A DNA stretch of 28,696 nt from assembly GCA_040182905.1 (NCBI GenBank), contig JARQWU010000121.1, positions 1-28,696 of the forward strand, given 5' to 3'. The notes under the pieces were generated by a model. The model made no database searches. It worked only from the letters and a program-made list of their open reading frames with translations, and was not told the DNA's origin. Origin of the DNA: Barthelona sp. PAP020 (taxonomy: Eukaryota > Metamonada: BaSk clade). Positions 7,642 through 17,131 of this stretch are shown piece by piece (positions within the stretch are counted from its first letter, which is position 1; each line of letters opens with the position of its first letter). Both the position numbers and the translations under genes were made by a program.

Positions 7642-9228
7642 ATGGCTTTAGATAACGAAAATCAACTTATTATTAAAGATTTACCTTCGAATACACAACA
7701 AGAAGATCTTAGATCATTCCTTTTTGAAAATAATATTTTTTCGACAGCAATCAAGATTCCTCAAGATTATTATAAAAAAAATACACCTTTAAACTATGCG
7801 TATGTTACTGTGGCTACACCAGATGATAAATCAAAATTATTGTCATTAAATTTGACGATTTGGAAAGATTTTGAACTGATTGTTTCTGAAATTTTACCCA
7901 AAATAAAAAATGTTGAAAAAAAAAATGAAGAATTTACAATTTTTTTGAAAAATATTCCAAATGAAGTTTCTTCGAAAGAATTAGAAGTTATTTTTTCTAA
8001 ATTTGGTGAAGTTGCTAGTGCTAAACATGTTTATGATAGAAAAATTGGAATTTCAAAGAGGTTTGATTATGGTTTTGTTGCTTTTAAGAATATGGAAGCT
8101 GTAGAAACTGCAATTTCTGAAATGAATGGCAAACCGTTTCCAGGCAGAGCTGATGATTGTATTTTAAATGTTTCCAAATATGAAAAGCAAGAACAAACTT
8201 CCAATAACACTAGAACTGTTTATTTTAAAGTTGTTGATAGTGATGGAAATGCGATTCCTGATGTGCAAACTTTGAATCATGACATCATCACTAATGGCAT
8301 CAATGACACTTTTGAAGAATTTGGTGAAATCGAAAGCCTTTTTCTCAAATACAAAGACGAGTCCAAAAAAGAAGGATGGTTTGGTTGGGGCATCATCACA
8401 TATGTTGATTCAAAATCTGCTATTAATGCTATTGGGAGTGTGAATGATACCTTTACTCGTTTTATTGAAGGCAGATGGGTAGTCACTCATCATGAAAATA
8501 AAAAGAAACGACAATCTAAATTAGTTGAAAAATACAACAGTTCTAAGAAAGAAATGCAAGAGAAAACAAGAAATAGAAAAGTGTTTGTTAATAATTTGCC
8601 CAATATTATATCAAATGAAGAATTTATGGAAGAATTTTCCAAATATGGGAACATTGAAACATATTTCATTTACAGGATTGATAATCTTGATAAGACTTCA
8701 TTTTCAACAGGTTTTGGGTATGTTTGCTATGAAACAGAAGATGAAGCAAAAAAAGCTGCAAAAGAATGTAATTATATGCCTTTGTTTGGGGATAAACCGA
8801 TTATTGTTGATCGATACAAGACAAAGAGGGAGATAGCTATGGAAAGGAGTCAAAATGTGAGTGCATATCTTGGAGGAAATCAAACTTCACGAGTGATTAG
8901 AAATGAAAAATATATAAGTGAAAAAGTTCATGAACAAAACAATGTTATTGAGGAAGAAACTGTTGTTGAAGCAAATTTAAAAAAATTGATTTTAGCAATG
9001 CCACCAGAAAGTGCTAAGCAATACATTGGAAGTATTTTGTTCCCAAAAATTAAAACTTTTGAAAATATCAGTTTGGATGACGCCAGAAAAGTAACGGGAA
9101 TCATTTTATCTTTGAGCATTGAAAGTTTAATTGACATATTAACAGATGAGCAACAGTTACATGAGGTTTTTGATGAAGCTTTGGCTTCTTGGTTAGAATA
9201 CAAAAAAAATATCAATAAATTAATGTAA
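7642..9228 (+). CDS. PABP: Poly(A)-binding protein (four RRMs plus MLLE)
   Basis: 528 residues from the first ATG at 7642. RRM1 lies at about 7-85. RRM2 (about 98-185) has RNP2 IFLKNI and RNP1-like RFDYGFVAF. RRM3 (about 191-290) is divergent and has a long insertion. RRM4 (about 312-395) has VFVNNL and GFGYVCY. The C-terminal MLLE/PABC domain (about 445-525) contains IGSILFPKI and KVTGIILSLSIESLIDIL, matching the family's KITGMLLEI core that binds PAM2 peptides. Cytoplasmic poly(A)-binding proteins bind mRNA tails and act in translation and decay. The linker between RRM4 and MLLE is only about 50 residues, shorter than the proline-rich linker of animal homologues. It is convergent with the beta-helix gene. 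Confidence 0.93.
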   Translation: MALDNENQLIIKDLPSNTQQEDLRSFLFENNIFSTAIKIPQDYYKKNTPLNYAYVTVATPDDKSKLLSLNLTIWKDFELIVSEILPKIKNVEKKNEEFTIFLKNIPNEVSSKELEVIFSKFGEVASAKHVYDRKIGISKRFDYGFVAFKNMEAVETAISEMNGKPFPGRADDCILNVSKYEKQEQTSNNTRTVYFKVVDSDGNAIPDVQTLNHDIITNGINDTFEEFGEIESLFLKYKDESKKEGWFGWGIITYVDSKSAINAIGSVNDTFTRFIEGRWVVTHHENKKKRQSKLVEKYNSSKKEMQEKTRNRKVFVNNLPNIISNEEFMEEFSKYGNIETYFIYRIDNLDKTSFSTGFGYVCYETEDEAKKAAKECNYMPLFGDKPIIVDRYKTKREIAMERSQNVSAYLGGNQTSRVIRNEKYISEKVHEQNNVIEEETVVEANLKKLILAMPPESAKQYIGSILFPKIKTFENISLDDARKVTGIILSLSIESLIDILTDEQQLHEVFDEALASWLEYKKNINKLM

Positions 9229-9420
9229 AAACAAGAAGTTTTTCATTTTAATTTTTTTATTTATAGACTTTGTTTCCACGAGTTTGGGGTTTATTGTGGC
9301 GGTCAATTTTGTCTTGAGCGTAATTTATGTCAAAGAGAAGCCTTCTTAAAAAAAGAAAAACGTAATCTTAAAATGTAAATGTAAGCTTGCTGTATAGAGC
9401 AGAAAGCCATCATGTCAAAA

Positions 9421-9444
9421 AGAACCCAAGAAGTTTTGGGTTTT
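9421..9444. terminator. Hairpin between convergent genes
   Basis: AACCCAA (9423-9429) pairs perfectly with TTGGGTT (9436-9442), extended by one G-U and one A-T pair to 9421/9444, with a 6-nt loop. It lies between two convergent stops and next to an A18 tract, which is T18 downstream of the minus-strand gene. A role in 3'-end formation is a guess. Eukaryotic Pol II does not normally use such hairpins. Confidence 0.3.
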
Positions 9445-9455
9445 CAATTGGAAAG

Positions 9456-9473
9456 AAAAAAAAAAAAAAAAAA
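9456..9473. repeat. A18 homopolymer
   Basis: Eighteen consecutive A in the convergent spacer. Read from the beta-helix gene it is a T18 tract about 55 nt after the stop. Its length is likely to vary between assemblies. Confidence 0.9.
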
Positions 9474-9526
9474 CAGTTTGTCGTTTATTTAAGTTGGATT
9501 TACTTTTTCATTTAAAGGTTAGAGGT

Positions 9527-11788
9527 CTACATTATGAAATTCAAGTCTTCATCCTTAACTTTAGCAATAACTAAAGCTAAATCATTGGAAATGAAATTAT
9601 TTGATCCAGAAACTTGATCAATATTTACAGCCACTATGATATTTTCAACGTTGTCAATGAAGTGACAATTTTCAAGAACCATTTTTGACAAAAGATTCAA
9701 TTGACAACAATTTTGTATTGTTTTGAAGAATTTACAATTTTTCAAAATTAATTCACATTTTAACACAGTTTCGAAACATTCAACACTATTTTCAAAAGTG
9801 GATTCAAAACAAGTTAAAGTAGAATCTGATAAACAAATTCTACCACAATTGATAAGAGAAAAATTTTCAATCAAAACATCTTTAATTTCAAACAAAAATA
9901 AAGGGGTGGTACAGTTCAAAAAATGTTCATCTAAAAAAGAAGAATCTTTTGCATTACCTTGAACAATATTTAAACATATGGTCAAAATATCCTTGTATAT
10001 ATTTTTTGAAAAAGAAACTTCTCCAATATCAAAGACTGTAATATTAGCAGTTTTTGTTGAGATAAAAACATTCTCCAAAATATTAACTTTAGTAGATTTT
10101 TGCATAATGCTAATGCTTGAAAAGTTATAACTGAATTCATTTTCAATGATGTCAGTTATTGAATTATTCAATTTATCACCAATTAAAACACAAACTGATT
10201 TTTTATTTGCAATAAATCTATTGTTCTTTATCAAATGATTTGATTCTTTTCCCATCAAGATAATACAATTTTGTGTATTATTTTCAAAAGAATTGGAGAT
10301 ACAATTAAAAGATAAACAATCAACGATATTAAAACAATTTTGATTTTTCTTGAAATTATTCTTTTCTAAAATAATTTTGCTTTTTGCTAGACTCATTACA
10401 CACATTTTATTTTCTGTAAATAAATTTCCTTCAATCATCATTTCATCATAATCAATTAGATTCTCAAATAAAATGCATACATTTTCATTATTTTTAAACC
10501 CACAATCTTTAATTTGAATATTATCACAATTTGTCAAAATTATATCATTTTTCAAAGATTTGCTGAATAATACATCATCAAAAACTAGTTTATTACAATT
10601 GTTCACTAAAACACTCACAAAATTTTCATAAAAACTACTTTGAGACATCATAATTTTTGTACGTTCATTTAAAGAAATACCTTCCAATAAATTATTGAAA
10701 GAACACTGTAATATCTCCAAATTTGTGTTTTCAGCAATAATTCCCTTTCGTGCAAGACCAAAATAACATTTCTTCATATTACAACTGCCTCCAACACTTT
10801 CAAAATGACAAGGTAAATTTTCACTTTCTTCAAATCGCATTTGAAACAACTCAACTTTAGAATGTATACTCTTGATATTACGTTCTAAACGAGGTTTAAA
10901 ATCTTCAAAGATTGAATGATAGAAAAAAAGGTCTTTTAAAATCAAGTTAGTGCAACTACTAATTAAAATACCGGTAAGATTGTTTAAAAAAATAGTACCA
11001 GTGATCTGTGAACTAAGAGTATTGGCATTAACAATATTCAAACCAATTTCACACCGTAAAATACGAACATTTTGAAAAACTAATGAAATATTGTCTCCAA
11101 ATATGGTAATACCAGCAAATAACTCTGTTTCAGCTTCATTCTCAACTTCATCTTCAATCAAATCAGATTCTTTGTTTTTATTGACAAAGAAATCTTTGTT
11201 CTTTCCTTTAGAACCAATAACATCACAATTTTGCATATGTAAGCTGCAATTATTGTTTAAATAGATCCCATTTTGACCCCCTTTAACACTACAATCTGTC
11301 ATTTCAATAAATGTCTTTTCCAATGCTAATATTCCAAAAGGATTTAATCCCCCATTAATTTTACAGGCTTTTAATTGAACTTTAGCTCCAAAATCAACAC
11401 CTAAAGTACAGTTTTGAAATGTACAATTATTAAATATGTATTTTCCTCCTTGTATGGCAAATATTGATGAATGATCTTTTTCATTTCCTTGAAAACATAT
11501 ATTTTCAAAAAAAATTTGCTCTTCAATTGATTCTTGGGTACTTTCATTTTCAAAAGATGGAGTCTCCAAAATTATTCTACTGCTCTCATTTACATACAAT
11601 ATTGTTTGTTCACAATTGATCCCTTTGAATGTACAACCAATATCATAAGTAAATGAAGGTAAATCAAATTTTCCTTCTCCAAAATGAAATTCAGTTGGTT
11701 TGATTCCATTATCTAATACTTCTTTTAGAGAATTCGGATTCCCATCATTGATATTATCGGTAATTGATATTTCGAAATGATCCGTCAT
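9527..11788 (-). CDS. Right-handed parallel beta-helix repeat protein
   Basis: 753 residues made almost entirely of short repeats of about 22-25 residues with the ladder pattern of the pectate-lyase/PbH1 fold: an aliphatic strand, then Asn-Cys, then a Phe or Leu turn. Examples are YIFNNCTFQNCTLGV, IEMTDCSVKGGQNGIYL and LHMQNCDVIGS in the N-terminal half, with similar coils to the end. Many Asn and Cys recur at equivalent positions. An acidic insertion (around residues 205-225) interrupts the coils. There is no signal peptide and no recognisable catalytic triad, so it is probably an intracellular binding or scaffold solenoid like the beta-helix part of FBXO11 or SHCBP1 rather than a secreted polysaccharide lyase. 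That is inference from fold only. ATG at 11788 is preceded 16 nt upstream by TTTGAA. Confidence 0.8.
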   Translation of the reverse strand: MTDHFEISITDNINDGNPNSLKEVLDNGIKPTEFHFGEGKFDLPSFTYDIGCTFKGINCEQTILYVNESSRIILETPSFENESTQESIEEQIFFENICFQGNEKDHSSIFAIQGGKYIFNNCTFQNCTLGVDFGAKVQLKACKINGGLNPFGILALEKTFIEMTDCSVKGGQNGIYLNNNCSLHMQNCDVIGSKGKNKDFFVNKNKESDLIEDEVENEAETELFAGITIFGDNISLVFQNVRILRCEIGLNIVNANTLSSQITGTIFLNNLTGILISSCTNLILKDLFFYHSIFEDFKPRLERNIKSIHSKVELFQMRFEESENLPCHFESVGGSCNMKKCYFGLARKGIIAENTNLEILQCSFNNLLEGISLNERTKIMMSQSSFYENFVSVLVNNCNKLVFDDVLFSKSLKNDIILTNCDNIQIKDCGFKNNENVCILFENLIDYDEMMIEGNLFTENKMCVMSLAKSKIILEKNNFKKNQNCFNIVDCLSFNCISNSFENNTQNCIILMGKESNHLIKNNRFIANKKSVCVLIGDKLNNSITDIIENEFSYNFSSISIMQKSTKVNILENVFISTKTANITVFDIGEVSFSKNIYKDILTICLNIVQGNAKDSSFLDEHFLNCTTPLFLFEIKDVLIENFSLINCGRICLSDSTLTCFESTFENSVECFETVLKCELILKNCKFFKTIQNCCQLNLLSKMVLENCHFIDNVENIIVAVNIDQVSGSNNFISNDLALVIAKVKDEDLNFIM

Positions 11789-12010
11789 TCAAGAAAAATT
11801 TTAATTCAAACCCCCACTTTTTTTTTATTGTATTTTTTAATCCTTATTTAAAGTTAAATAAATCAAATATTCATATTATGAATTTGTTAAAAAAAAAGAA
11901 AACAATTATGTTCATCAATTTTTACAAATGATTATATTTTAATTCAATTAAATGGCATAAGAAACTGGTCAATATTTTTTATAAAAGTCACAATGTTTCT
12001 GAAATTATTA

Positions 12011-12589
12011 TTAATAGTCTAAAAGAGCCAAATTATCATCATCATCAGATTCGTCTGTGGAGAATTCATCATCATCAAATTTATCTTCATATGTACTTAT
12101 AGATTTGATTGTGGTATTGTTTTGGTTTATTCCTAAATCCACTAAGTCTTTGTCAATTTTATCCATACTTTTGTTCATTTCATCTAAATCATCATCTTCA
12201 CATTGAATAGTTTCTTCAAATCTCAATATTGGGTTAATATGCTGACTTTCTATTTCCTTTAGGTCATCTTCTATTGTTTTTGCAAATTCCTTTTGAATAG
12301 CTTTTAAATCTGCAGTTTTTATTTTCATTGATCTCCCTAATTTTAATTGATGACTCTTGGAATTCATATGGTTCAAATAAGCCAAAGAATTTCGAAAAAA
12401 TTGATTACAAGTGTTACATTGAAAACCTATTTGATCCAATTCTGTTCGATTGACTGTAAATTTTTCATTCACGTGTTGTGTTATTGATGATAAATCATTT
12501 TTAGAATGAGGAACTAAATTATCTAAATCTCTTCCAACAAGTGAAGGAATTTGTTTTCTTTTTGAATTCTTATCATTATTATTGGTCAT
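12011..12589 (-). CDS. ZMAT2: ZMAT2/Snu23-like U4/U6.U5 tri-snRNP zinc-finger protein
   Basis: 192 residues. A single C2H2 finger of the U1/matrin type has Cys58, Cys61, His74 and His80 (C-x2-C-x12-H-x5-H). It is flanked exactly as in ZMAT2: upstream a basic segment with GRDLDNLV, in the place of the human RHRDYKVDLE block. Downstream comes SKSHQLKLGRSMKIKTADLK, where ZMAT2 has KKHQRNLGMSMRVERSTLDQ. The C-terminus is an acidic tail. In yeast and human this protein sits in the spliceosomal B complex near the 5' splice site. It is shorter at the N-terminus than human ZMAT2. It is divergent (99 bp) from the 1396-aa gene. A 5-codon upstream ORF (12603-12586) has its TGA overlapping the start codon. 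Confidence 0.82.
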   Translation of the reverse strand: MTNNNDKNSKRKQIPSLVGRDLDNLVPHSKNDLSSITQHVNEKFTVNRTELDQIGFQCNTCNQFFRNSLAYLNHMNSKSHQLKLGRSMKIKTADLKAIQKEFAKTIEDDLKEIESQHINPILRFEETIQCEDDDLDEMNKSMDKIDKDLVDLGINQNNTTIKSISTYEDKFDDDEFSTDESDDDDNLALLDY

Positions 12590-12688
12590 ATGATAAACTT
12601 CATTATTATTGGATATTTTTCAACAAAATGAAAAGAAAAAAAAGAGTAAAAAACATTTTTCATATTGTAATCTGTTTAAAATGAAAAT
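12590..12688. promoter_or_regulatory. Bidirectional promoter spacer, 99 bp
   Basis: It lies between the ATGs of ZMAT2 (-) and the 1396-aa gene (+). It contains ATTGTA at 12664-12669 and A-rich tracts. A mini-ORF on each strand ends in a TGA that overlaps the neighbouring main ATG as ATGA: 12603-12586 on the minus strand and 12681-12692 on the plus strand. Promoter role inferred from position. Confidence 0.55.
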
Positions 12689-15600
12689 ATGAATTTCCAG
12701 AAGCCCACACAAATTATTAGATTATTAAATAGTAATATTAACGAGGAAAATGATGTTGCTATACAATATTTGATTGATTATTTTGCCCATGAAACGAAAG
12801 ATTCTCTTATTGATGGGTTATTTTGTCGAAATAATTTATGGAATACGTTGTTTCGAGTTTTATTTCGACATTTTAATTCTTTAAATTCTTTTATTGAAAT
12901 AATAAAATTCATGTACATTTATTCCAATTATTCACCTTGTGAAGTTCCTTTAAATAGTGAAGATAAAGTAATTGAATGTATAAACCTTCTCAAAACATGT
13001 CTAAATGACAATAATCTATCACCTGACATTCAAACTTTTGAAAGTTTTGTTGTAATTTTATTATATCTGTTAAATACTGTTGAATATGTGAATAAAGAAG
13101 AGTTTTATGAAATATTTATGAATAAAATTGCTTTCTTTGATACCAACATTTCTCAAGAAGCACTTCAAATGTTCTTGAATTTCAATGTTCCTTTTGTATA
13201 TTTGGAATCTTTTATCGATAAATCGTTTATTCTATCGTTATGTAATGGGGTTAAAAGGGGTGAAAATATTGAAATCTTATCAAAACTTTTGAAAAAAACA
13301 ACAGATTACAGTATTCAAGTACCGATCATGCAAGCATATTTTGATTTACTTGCTCAATATTTAAAAGAAATCTCAAAAATAAGAACATTCACTGATGATC
13401 ATACTTTTGATTCTGTCTCATTTAAATCTTCTGAATTAGGGAAAAAATATATTCAAATCAGCAAAATTGTTGGAGAATTTGAATCGTCAGCATTGACACA
13501 ACTAAAAGTAGTGAACATAGATACGTTCATTGGGGCATGTCTTGCTATTCAATATGGCGAAATTGCTTGTATTATTGAACCATTATTTAAAATCATTGAT
13601 ACTTTTTTAATTGACTTAAAAGGATTTTTGATTCATAATTGTAACGCTCAGGCAAATTTAAAATCACAAACCTTATTGGGTGATTTTATTGGTTTTATTG
13701 CTGAAAAACGTCCGCAAAACTTTATATTTAGTGGGATTTTTGTTTTTTGGTCCGATTTTTTTGGTTTTGAACAAATTAAAAAAATTCTTGAACGAATTGG
13801 CTTGATATTTGAAATTGATGATCAAAAACATCTAAATTTAAATATTATTTCTTCTTCCCCGATTATAGACATAAGATCAACTATTATTTTTGCAAATGCT
13901 CCTGAAATGATTCTTTTGATGATTCTTGGTGAGACAAATGAAATTACACAGAATTTTGTTGCTAAATCTCTGTTTACTGCCATCAAACCTTCACATGATT
14001 GGGTAATTGCTATTTTTCATCTCTTGAAGAAAGGACCTGGAGCTTATACTTTAAATGTTTTGAGATCGCCCAGACTTTTAGCGGAAATAAAAAGATTACT
14101 GGAAGATTCTTTGATTAAAAAATCAAATCTACTGGAATTGTTGGATTATTTGGGATTTGAAGATGATGACTTCATTCCTTCAGTTGATTTATGCAGATTT
14201 CTACTTGACCATTTACCTGTTACTCAAGAAACTGTATTATGGTTGTTCCAAGAGATACCTCAATCTGTAAAAAAATTTGCCATGGAATCAATGGAAATGC
14301 TCACAAGATGCTTTGATTTTCGGTTCGATTTACTTCCTCTAGCAATGAGTGGTGTCAAAATTTTTCAATATTTATGTTCAATATTACCTCCTGCCTCATT
14401 ATTGGAGTTCTTTGATGCTTCCATTTTCAGTCTTGAAACTTTGAATAAAGATCAAGCCAAATCTATTGTATCTTCTCGTAGTAAGAATTATTTACCAGTG
14501 ATTCCAACACAATTTATCTGTTCATTGGCTGAATGTTTATCTTGTGAAAGTCATTTATCAACTATTGAAAATAAGAGACAAATTGCTTTAGAGCAGTTTA
14601 ATACGTTTTCTTTTGGATTAAGTGATGCATTAAAAAGACCAAATTTACGTGATTCACTCTCCAAAGCTGCAACAAAATCTAATTTAGATGCACCAGAAAG
14701 TACCTATTCACCATTTTATAAAAGAGCCAAACATTACAAGAATGAATCTTTTGATAATCAATTTTGTGATAAGAATCTCATTGTTTCTGGTCAAAAGGAT
14801 ATATTTTCTTCTTTAGAATTCGAATCTGAGACTGAAGAAGAAATAGAGACTGAGACTGAAGAAGAAACTGAAGAAGAAACTGAGTCTGAGTCAATTCATT
14901 CTGATTGCGATTCCATATGTTCTGTAACATCTATTTCTTCAACATCTGTTATCAATACTATGCAAAGAATGCGTAATATGAGCATGCCAAGGTTAATAGA
15001 GAAGAAAAATTTATCTAACATGCGTAGAGTGATGAGTTTTAGTGATTTTAAAATAATGAATCAAGATAAAGATAATGAAGGAGAAACTGAGTTAATACGA
15101 CAAATGAGTGCTGTGAAACGACATAGGTTAGTCAATAGAGCTGCTTGGACTGAACCTAAATCCAAAGTGAATAACCAAAAACAACGTGTTTCTATGTTAA
15201 GAAATTTACATAATCATTCTCATGGTTCTTTACCAGCATTAGTGAAGAAAACAAAAAATACTTTACCCAATCATTTAAAGAATTTAATTGTCAAGCATAA
15301 TACTGATTGCAATCTAGAGGCTTCAGTAGCAGAAGGATTTTATGCTGATGAAGATTATTTAAACCATTTGTTGGCTACACCCTTTTTTAATCCTATTTTA
15401 AGCACACTTTCACAAATATTTGTTACCTTTAGTCCAATTTCAACTAATTTTGTTGACATTAAAGCAAATATTCGAATGTTTTTATCTTTGAAACAGATTG
15501 ATTTCTTTAATTGTATTATGGGTTCTATTTTGAAGACATTTACTGAAAAATTTGAAGAGTCAAAAGAAACCATTGAAACGTTATTTTTGTTATTACAATT

Positions 15601-16879
15601 GTTTGAAGCTTGTTATCATGCTTTCAATGATTATCAACATAGACAAGCTTTTGATTTGCATATCAATGCTTTAGATGAATTTCTTTACAAATCAACAAAT
15701 TATCTAGTTTTACTCTTTAATCAAATGATGAAAATAAGGATATGGGAAAAGTTTCCAAATGTTTTCATCAAACTTTTGAACATTTTAACCAAAGCTCTAG
15801 AATATGAAAAGTATCGTTCATTAATACCCAAAAGTCTTAATGTAGTTTTGTTTTTATCCGTTTATTCTCATTGTATAACTCAACAAGATGCTTATTTGAT
15901 TGAATTAACCCGTTTTATGATGAATCTGTCATTGAATACTAAGTTATTTCCACATTTATTGACTGGAGAGTTGAATATTAAACTAAATGACATTGTTCTG
16001 TCGAAAGAATCAATTGGTTATTTATTAGGCGAATATTTGCTCAAAATCAATGAAAAAACAATTGAAAAAAGAAAAATCGTGGAAAAATTATTGATACAGT
16101 GGTGCAAATTTTCCAGAAATTTTTTTGAATTTCTTCAAAATTTATTTACTGAAAGCACACATAAAAACAAAAAAATTTCAATGGTTTATTCAGAATTAAT
16201 CAATTTGTTTGATGTCCAATTGACAAACAGAGATAGATTTTATTTAAAACCTACTTTATGCACTGTTTCCACAACTGATTTTGATATAAATGAAACTGAT
16301 TCTAACAATAATTTAATATTTAATCAAAAATTAAAATCTCTCAGCTCAACTCCCACAGTAACTATGAAAACTAATGCTGAAAGTTTCAATTCTCCGATGA
16401 ATTCTTTATTTAGACCAAATTCTTCTCTTTCAAATTCATTACATTTTTCACCATCATCTCTAGCCCTTGTTAACAAAAACAATGTTGTTAATTCTCCAAA
16501 TTCTTTTTTTTCTTCCAGACCAGTCTCAAGAAGTTCTCGACCTGTCTCAAGTTTATCCCGACCTATTTCAAGAGCTTCTAGACCTCTTTCAAGATTATCA
16601 GATTCAAATTCATCAATCGCAACAATAGATAATTTTCACATTCACAATGACAAGCAACTTCAGAGTTCTGTTTCTCGGGGAAAGTTGTTTTCTAATTCAA
16701 GTGCTTATACATCTAATACGAAGCCTTATACGAAGCCTAATACAAAGCCATTGAATTTTAAAATTCAAAATAAAGACTTGTTCAAAAGCAAAACAAGTAA
16801 TAAATCTCTTCAAAGTTTTAGTCTCACTCCTATTGCTCCTCGAACTTTTTCAAGCCATAAATCAGAAAAAATTTTATAA
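12689..16879 (+). CDS. Unrecognised 1396-aa helical protein with low-complexity repeats
   Basis: I do not recognise the family. Residues 1 to about 640 are helix-rich and read like an armadillo/HEAT-type solenoid, as does a second helical block at about 870-1180. Between them lies a disordered linker with an acidic Glu/Thr tract (about 710-740). The C-terminal 200 residues are Ser/Asn-rich and disordered, with four tandem heptads of the form x-S-R-P-x-S-R/S (1275-1302) and three TKP units (about 1343-1354). No signal peptide, membrane segment or enzyme motif was found. Helical blocks with a basic Ser/Arg/Pro tail suggest a scaffold, possibly cytoskeletal or regulated by phosphorylation; this is speculative. 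The start is ATG 12689, partly overlapped by the stop of a 3-codon upstream ORF. It is convergent with DCAF7. Confidence 0.85.
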   Translation: MNFQKPTQIIRLLNSNINEENDVAIQYLIDYFAHETKDSLIDGLFCRNNLWNTLFRVLFRHFNSLNSFIEIIKFMYIYSNYSPCEVPLNSEDKVIECINLLKTCLNDNNLSPDIQTFESFVVILLYLLNTVEYVNKEEFYEIFMNKIAFFDTNISQEALQMFLNFNVPFVYLESFIDKSFILSLCNGVKRGENIEILSKLLKKTTDYSIQVPIMQAYFDLLAQYLKEISKIRTFTDDHTFDSVSFKSSELGKKYIQISKIVGEFESSALTQLKVVNIDTFIGACLAIQYGEIACIIEPLFKIIDTFLIDLKGFLIHNCNAQANLKSQTLLGDFIGFIAEKRPQNFIFSGIFVFWSDFFGFEQIKKILERIGLIFEIDDQKHLNLNIISSSPIIDIRSTIIFANAPEMILLMILGETNEITQNFVAKSLFTAIKPSHDWVIAIFHLLKKGPGAYTLNVLRSPRLLAEIKRLLEDSLIKKSNLLELLDYLGFEDDDFIPSVDLCRFLLDHLPVTQETVLWLFQEIPQSVKKFAMESMEMLTRCFDFRFDLLPLAMSGVKIFQYLCSILPPASLLEFFDASIFSLETLNKDQAKSIVSSRSKNYLPVIPTQFICSLAECLSCESHLSTIENKRQIALEQFNTFSFGLSDALKRPNLRDSLSKAATKSNLDAPESTYSPFYKRAKHYKNESFDNQFCDKNLIVSGQKDIFSSLEFESETEEEIETETEEETEEETESESIHSDCDSICSVTSISSTSVINTMQRMRNMSMPRLIEKKNLSNMRRVMSFSDFKIMNQDKDNEGETELIRQMSAVKRHRLVNRAAWTEPKSKVNNQKQRVSMLRNLHNHSHGSLPALVKKTKNTLPNHLKNLIVKHNTDCNLEASVAEGFYADEDYLNHLLATPFFNPILSTLSQIFVTFSPISTNFVDIKANIRMFLSLKQIDFFNCIMGSILKTFTEKFEESKETIETLFLLLQLFEACYHAFNDYQHRQAFDLHINALDEFLYKSTNYLVLLFNQMMKIRIWEKFPNVFIKLLNILTKALEYEKYRSLIPKSLNVVLFLSVYSHCITQQDAYLIELTRFMMNLSLNTKLFPHLLTGELNIKLNDIVLSKESIGYLLGEYLLKINEKTIEKRKIVEKLLIQWCKFSRNFFEFLQNLFTESTHKNKKISMVYSELINLFDVQLTNRDRFYLKPTLCTVSTTDFDINETDSNNNLIFNQKLKSLSSTPTVTMKTNAESFNSPMNSLFRPNSSLSNSLHFSPSSLALVNKNNVVNSPNSFFSSRPVSRSSRPVSSLSRPISRASRPLSRLSDSNSSIATIDNFHIHNDKQLQSSVSRGKLFSNSSAYTSNTKPYTKPNTKPLNFKIQNKDLFKSKTSNKSLQSFSLTPIAPRTFSSHKSEKIL
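14823..14892 (+). repeat. Imperfect GAGACT/GAAGAA repeat encoding Glu/Thr tract
   Basis: Short units of GAG-ACT-GAA-GAA alternate here and encode a run of Glu and Thr in the linker of the 1396-aa protein. It is purine-rich on the coding strand and a candidate for length variation. Confidence 0.8.
16511..16594 (+). repeat. Four tandem 21-bp units encoding SRP-x-SR heptads
   Basis: Units begin at 16511, 16532, 16553 and 16574. They encode SSRPVSR, SSRPVSS, LSRPISR and ASRPLSR. Synonymous sites differ between units (CCA/CCT, AGA/CGA), so the repeat is not a very recent duplication and the peptide pattern seems to be maintained. Confidence 0.85.
16715..16750 (+). repeat. Three tandem 12-bp units encoding (N/Y)TKP
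   Basis: AAT-ACG-AAG-CCT, TAT-ACG-AAG-CCT and AAT-ACA-AAG-CCA follow each other directly near the C-terminus of the 1396-aa protein. Confidence 0.85.
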
Positions 16880-17131
16880 ACTTTGTACTTTTCTTCTTCA
16901 ATTTTTGGTCATTTTCAAACACATGAATCCTGTTCAATTGAAAAAGTTTAAAAAGTTCACAAGCACTTGAAGAGACTCATTTCTCTTTCAAATGTTACAT
17001 TTTCCAATTCCTTAATTGGCTATCATCCCCAAAAAATTCAAATCTTTTTGTCTTAAAAAAAAAAAAAAAGCGAAGGGACTGATTCTATGCTCGTCAAAGC
17101 ACCAATTTACAAATTTCAATTATTGACACAC
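16880..17131. other. Convergent spacer, 252 bp
   Basis: It joins the 3' ends of the 1396-aa gene and the DCAF7 gene. It contains an imperfect hairpin (about 16966-16992, TTGAAGAGA against TCTCTTTCAA) and a long A run near 17056-17070. No gene is seen. Confidence 0.6.

Larger units (their letters stand above)
9229..9526. other. Convergent spacer, 298 bp
   Basis: It lies between the stops of poly(A)-binding protein and the beta-helix gene. The PABP frame stays open for 49 further codons after its TAA, up to TAA at 9376-9378. A hairpin sits at 9421-9444, followed by 18 A at 9456-9473. No gene was recognised. Confidence 0.6.
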
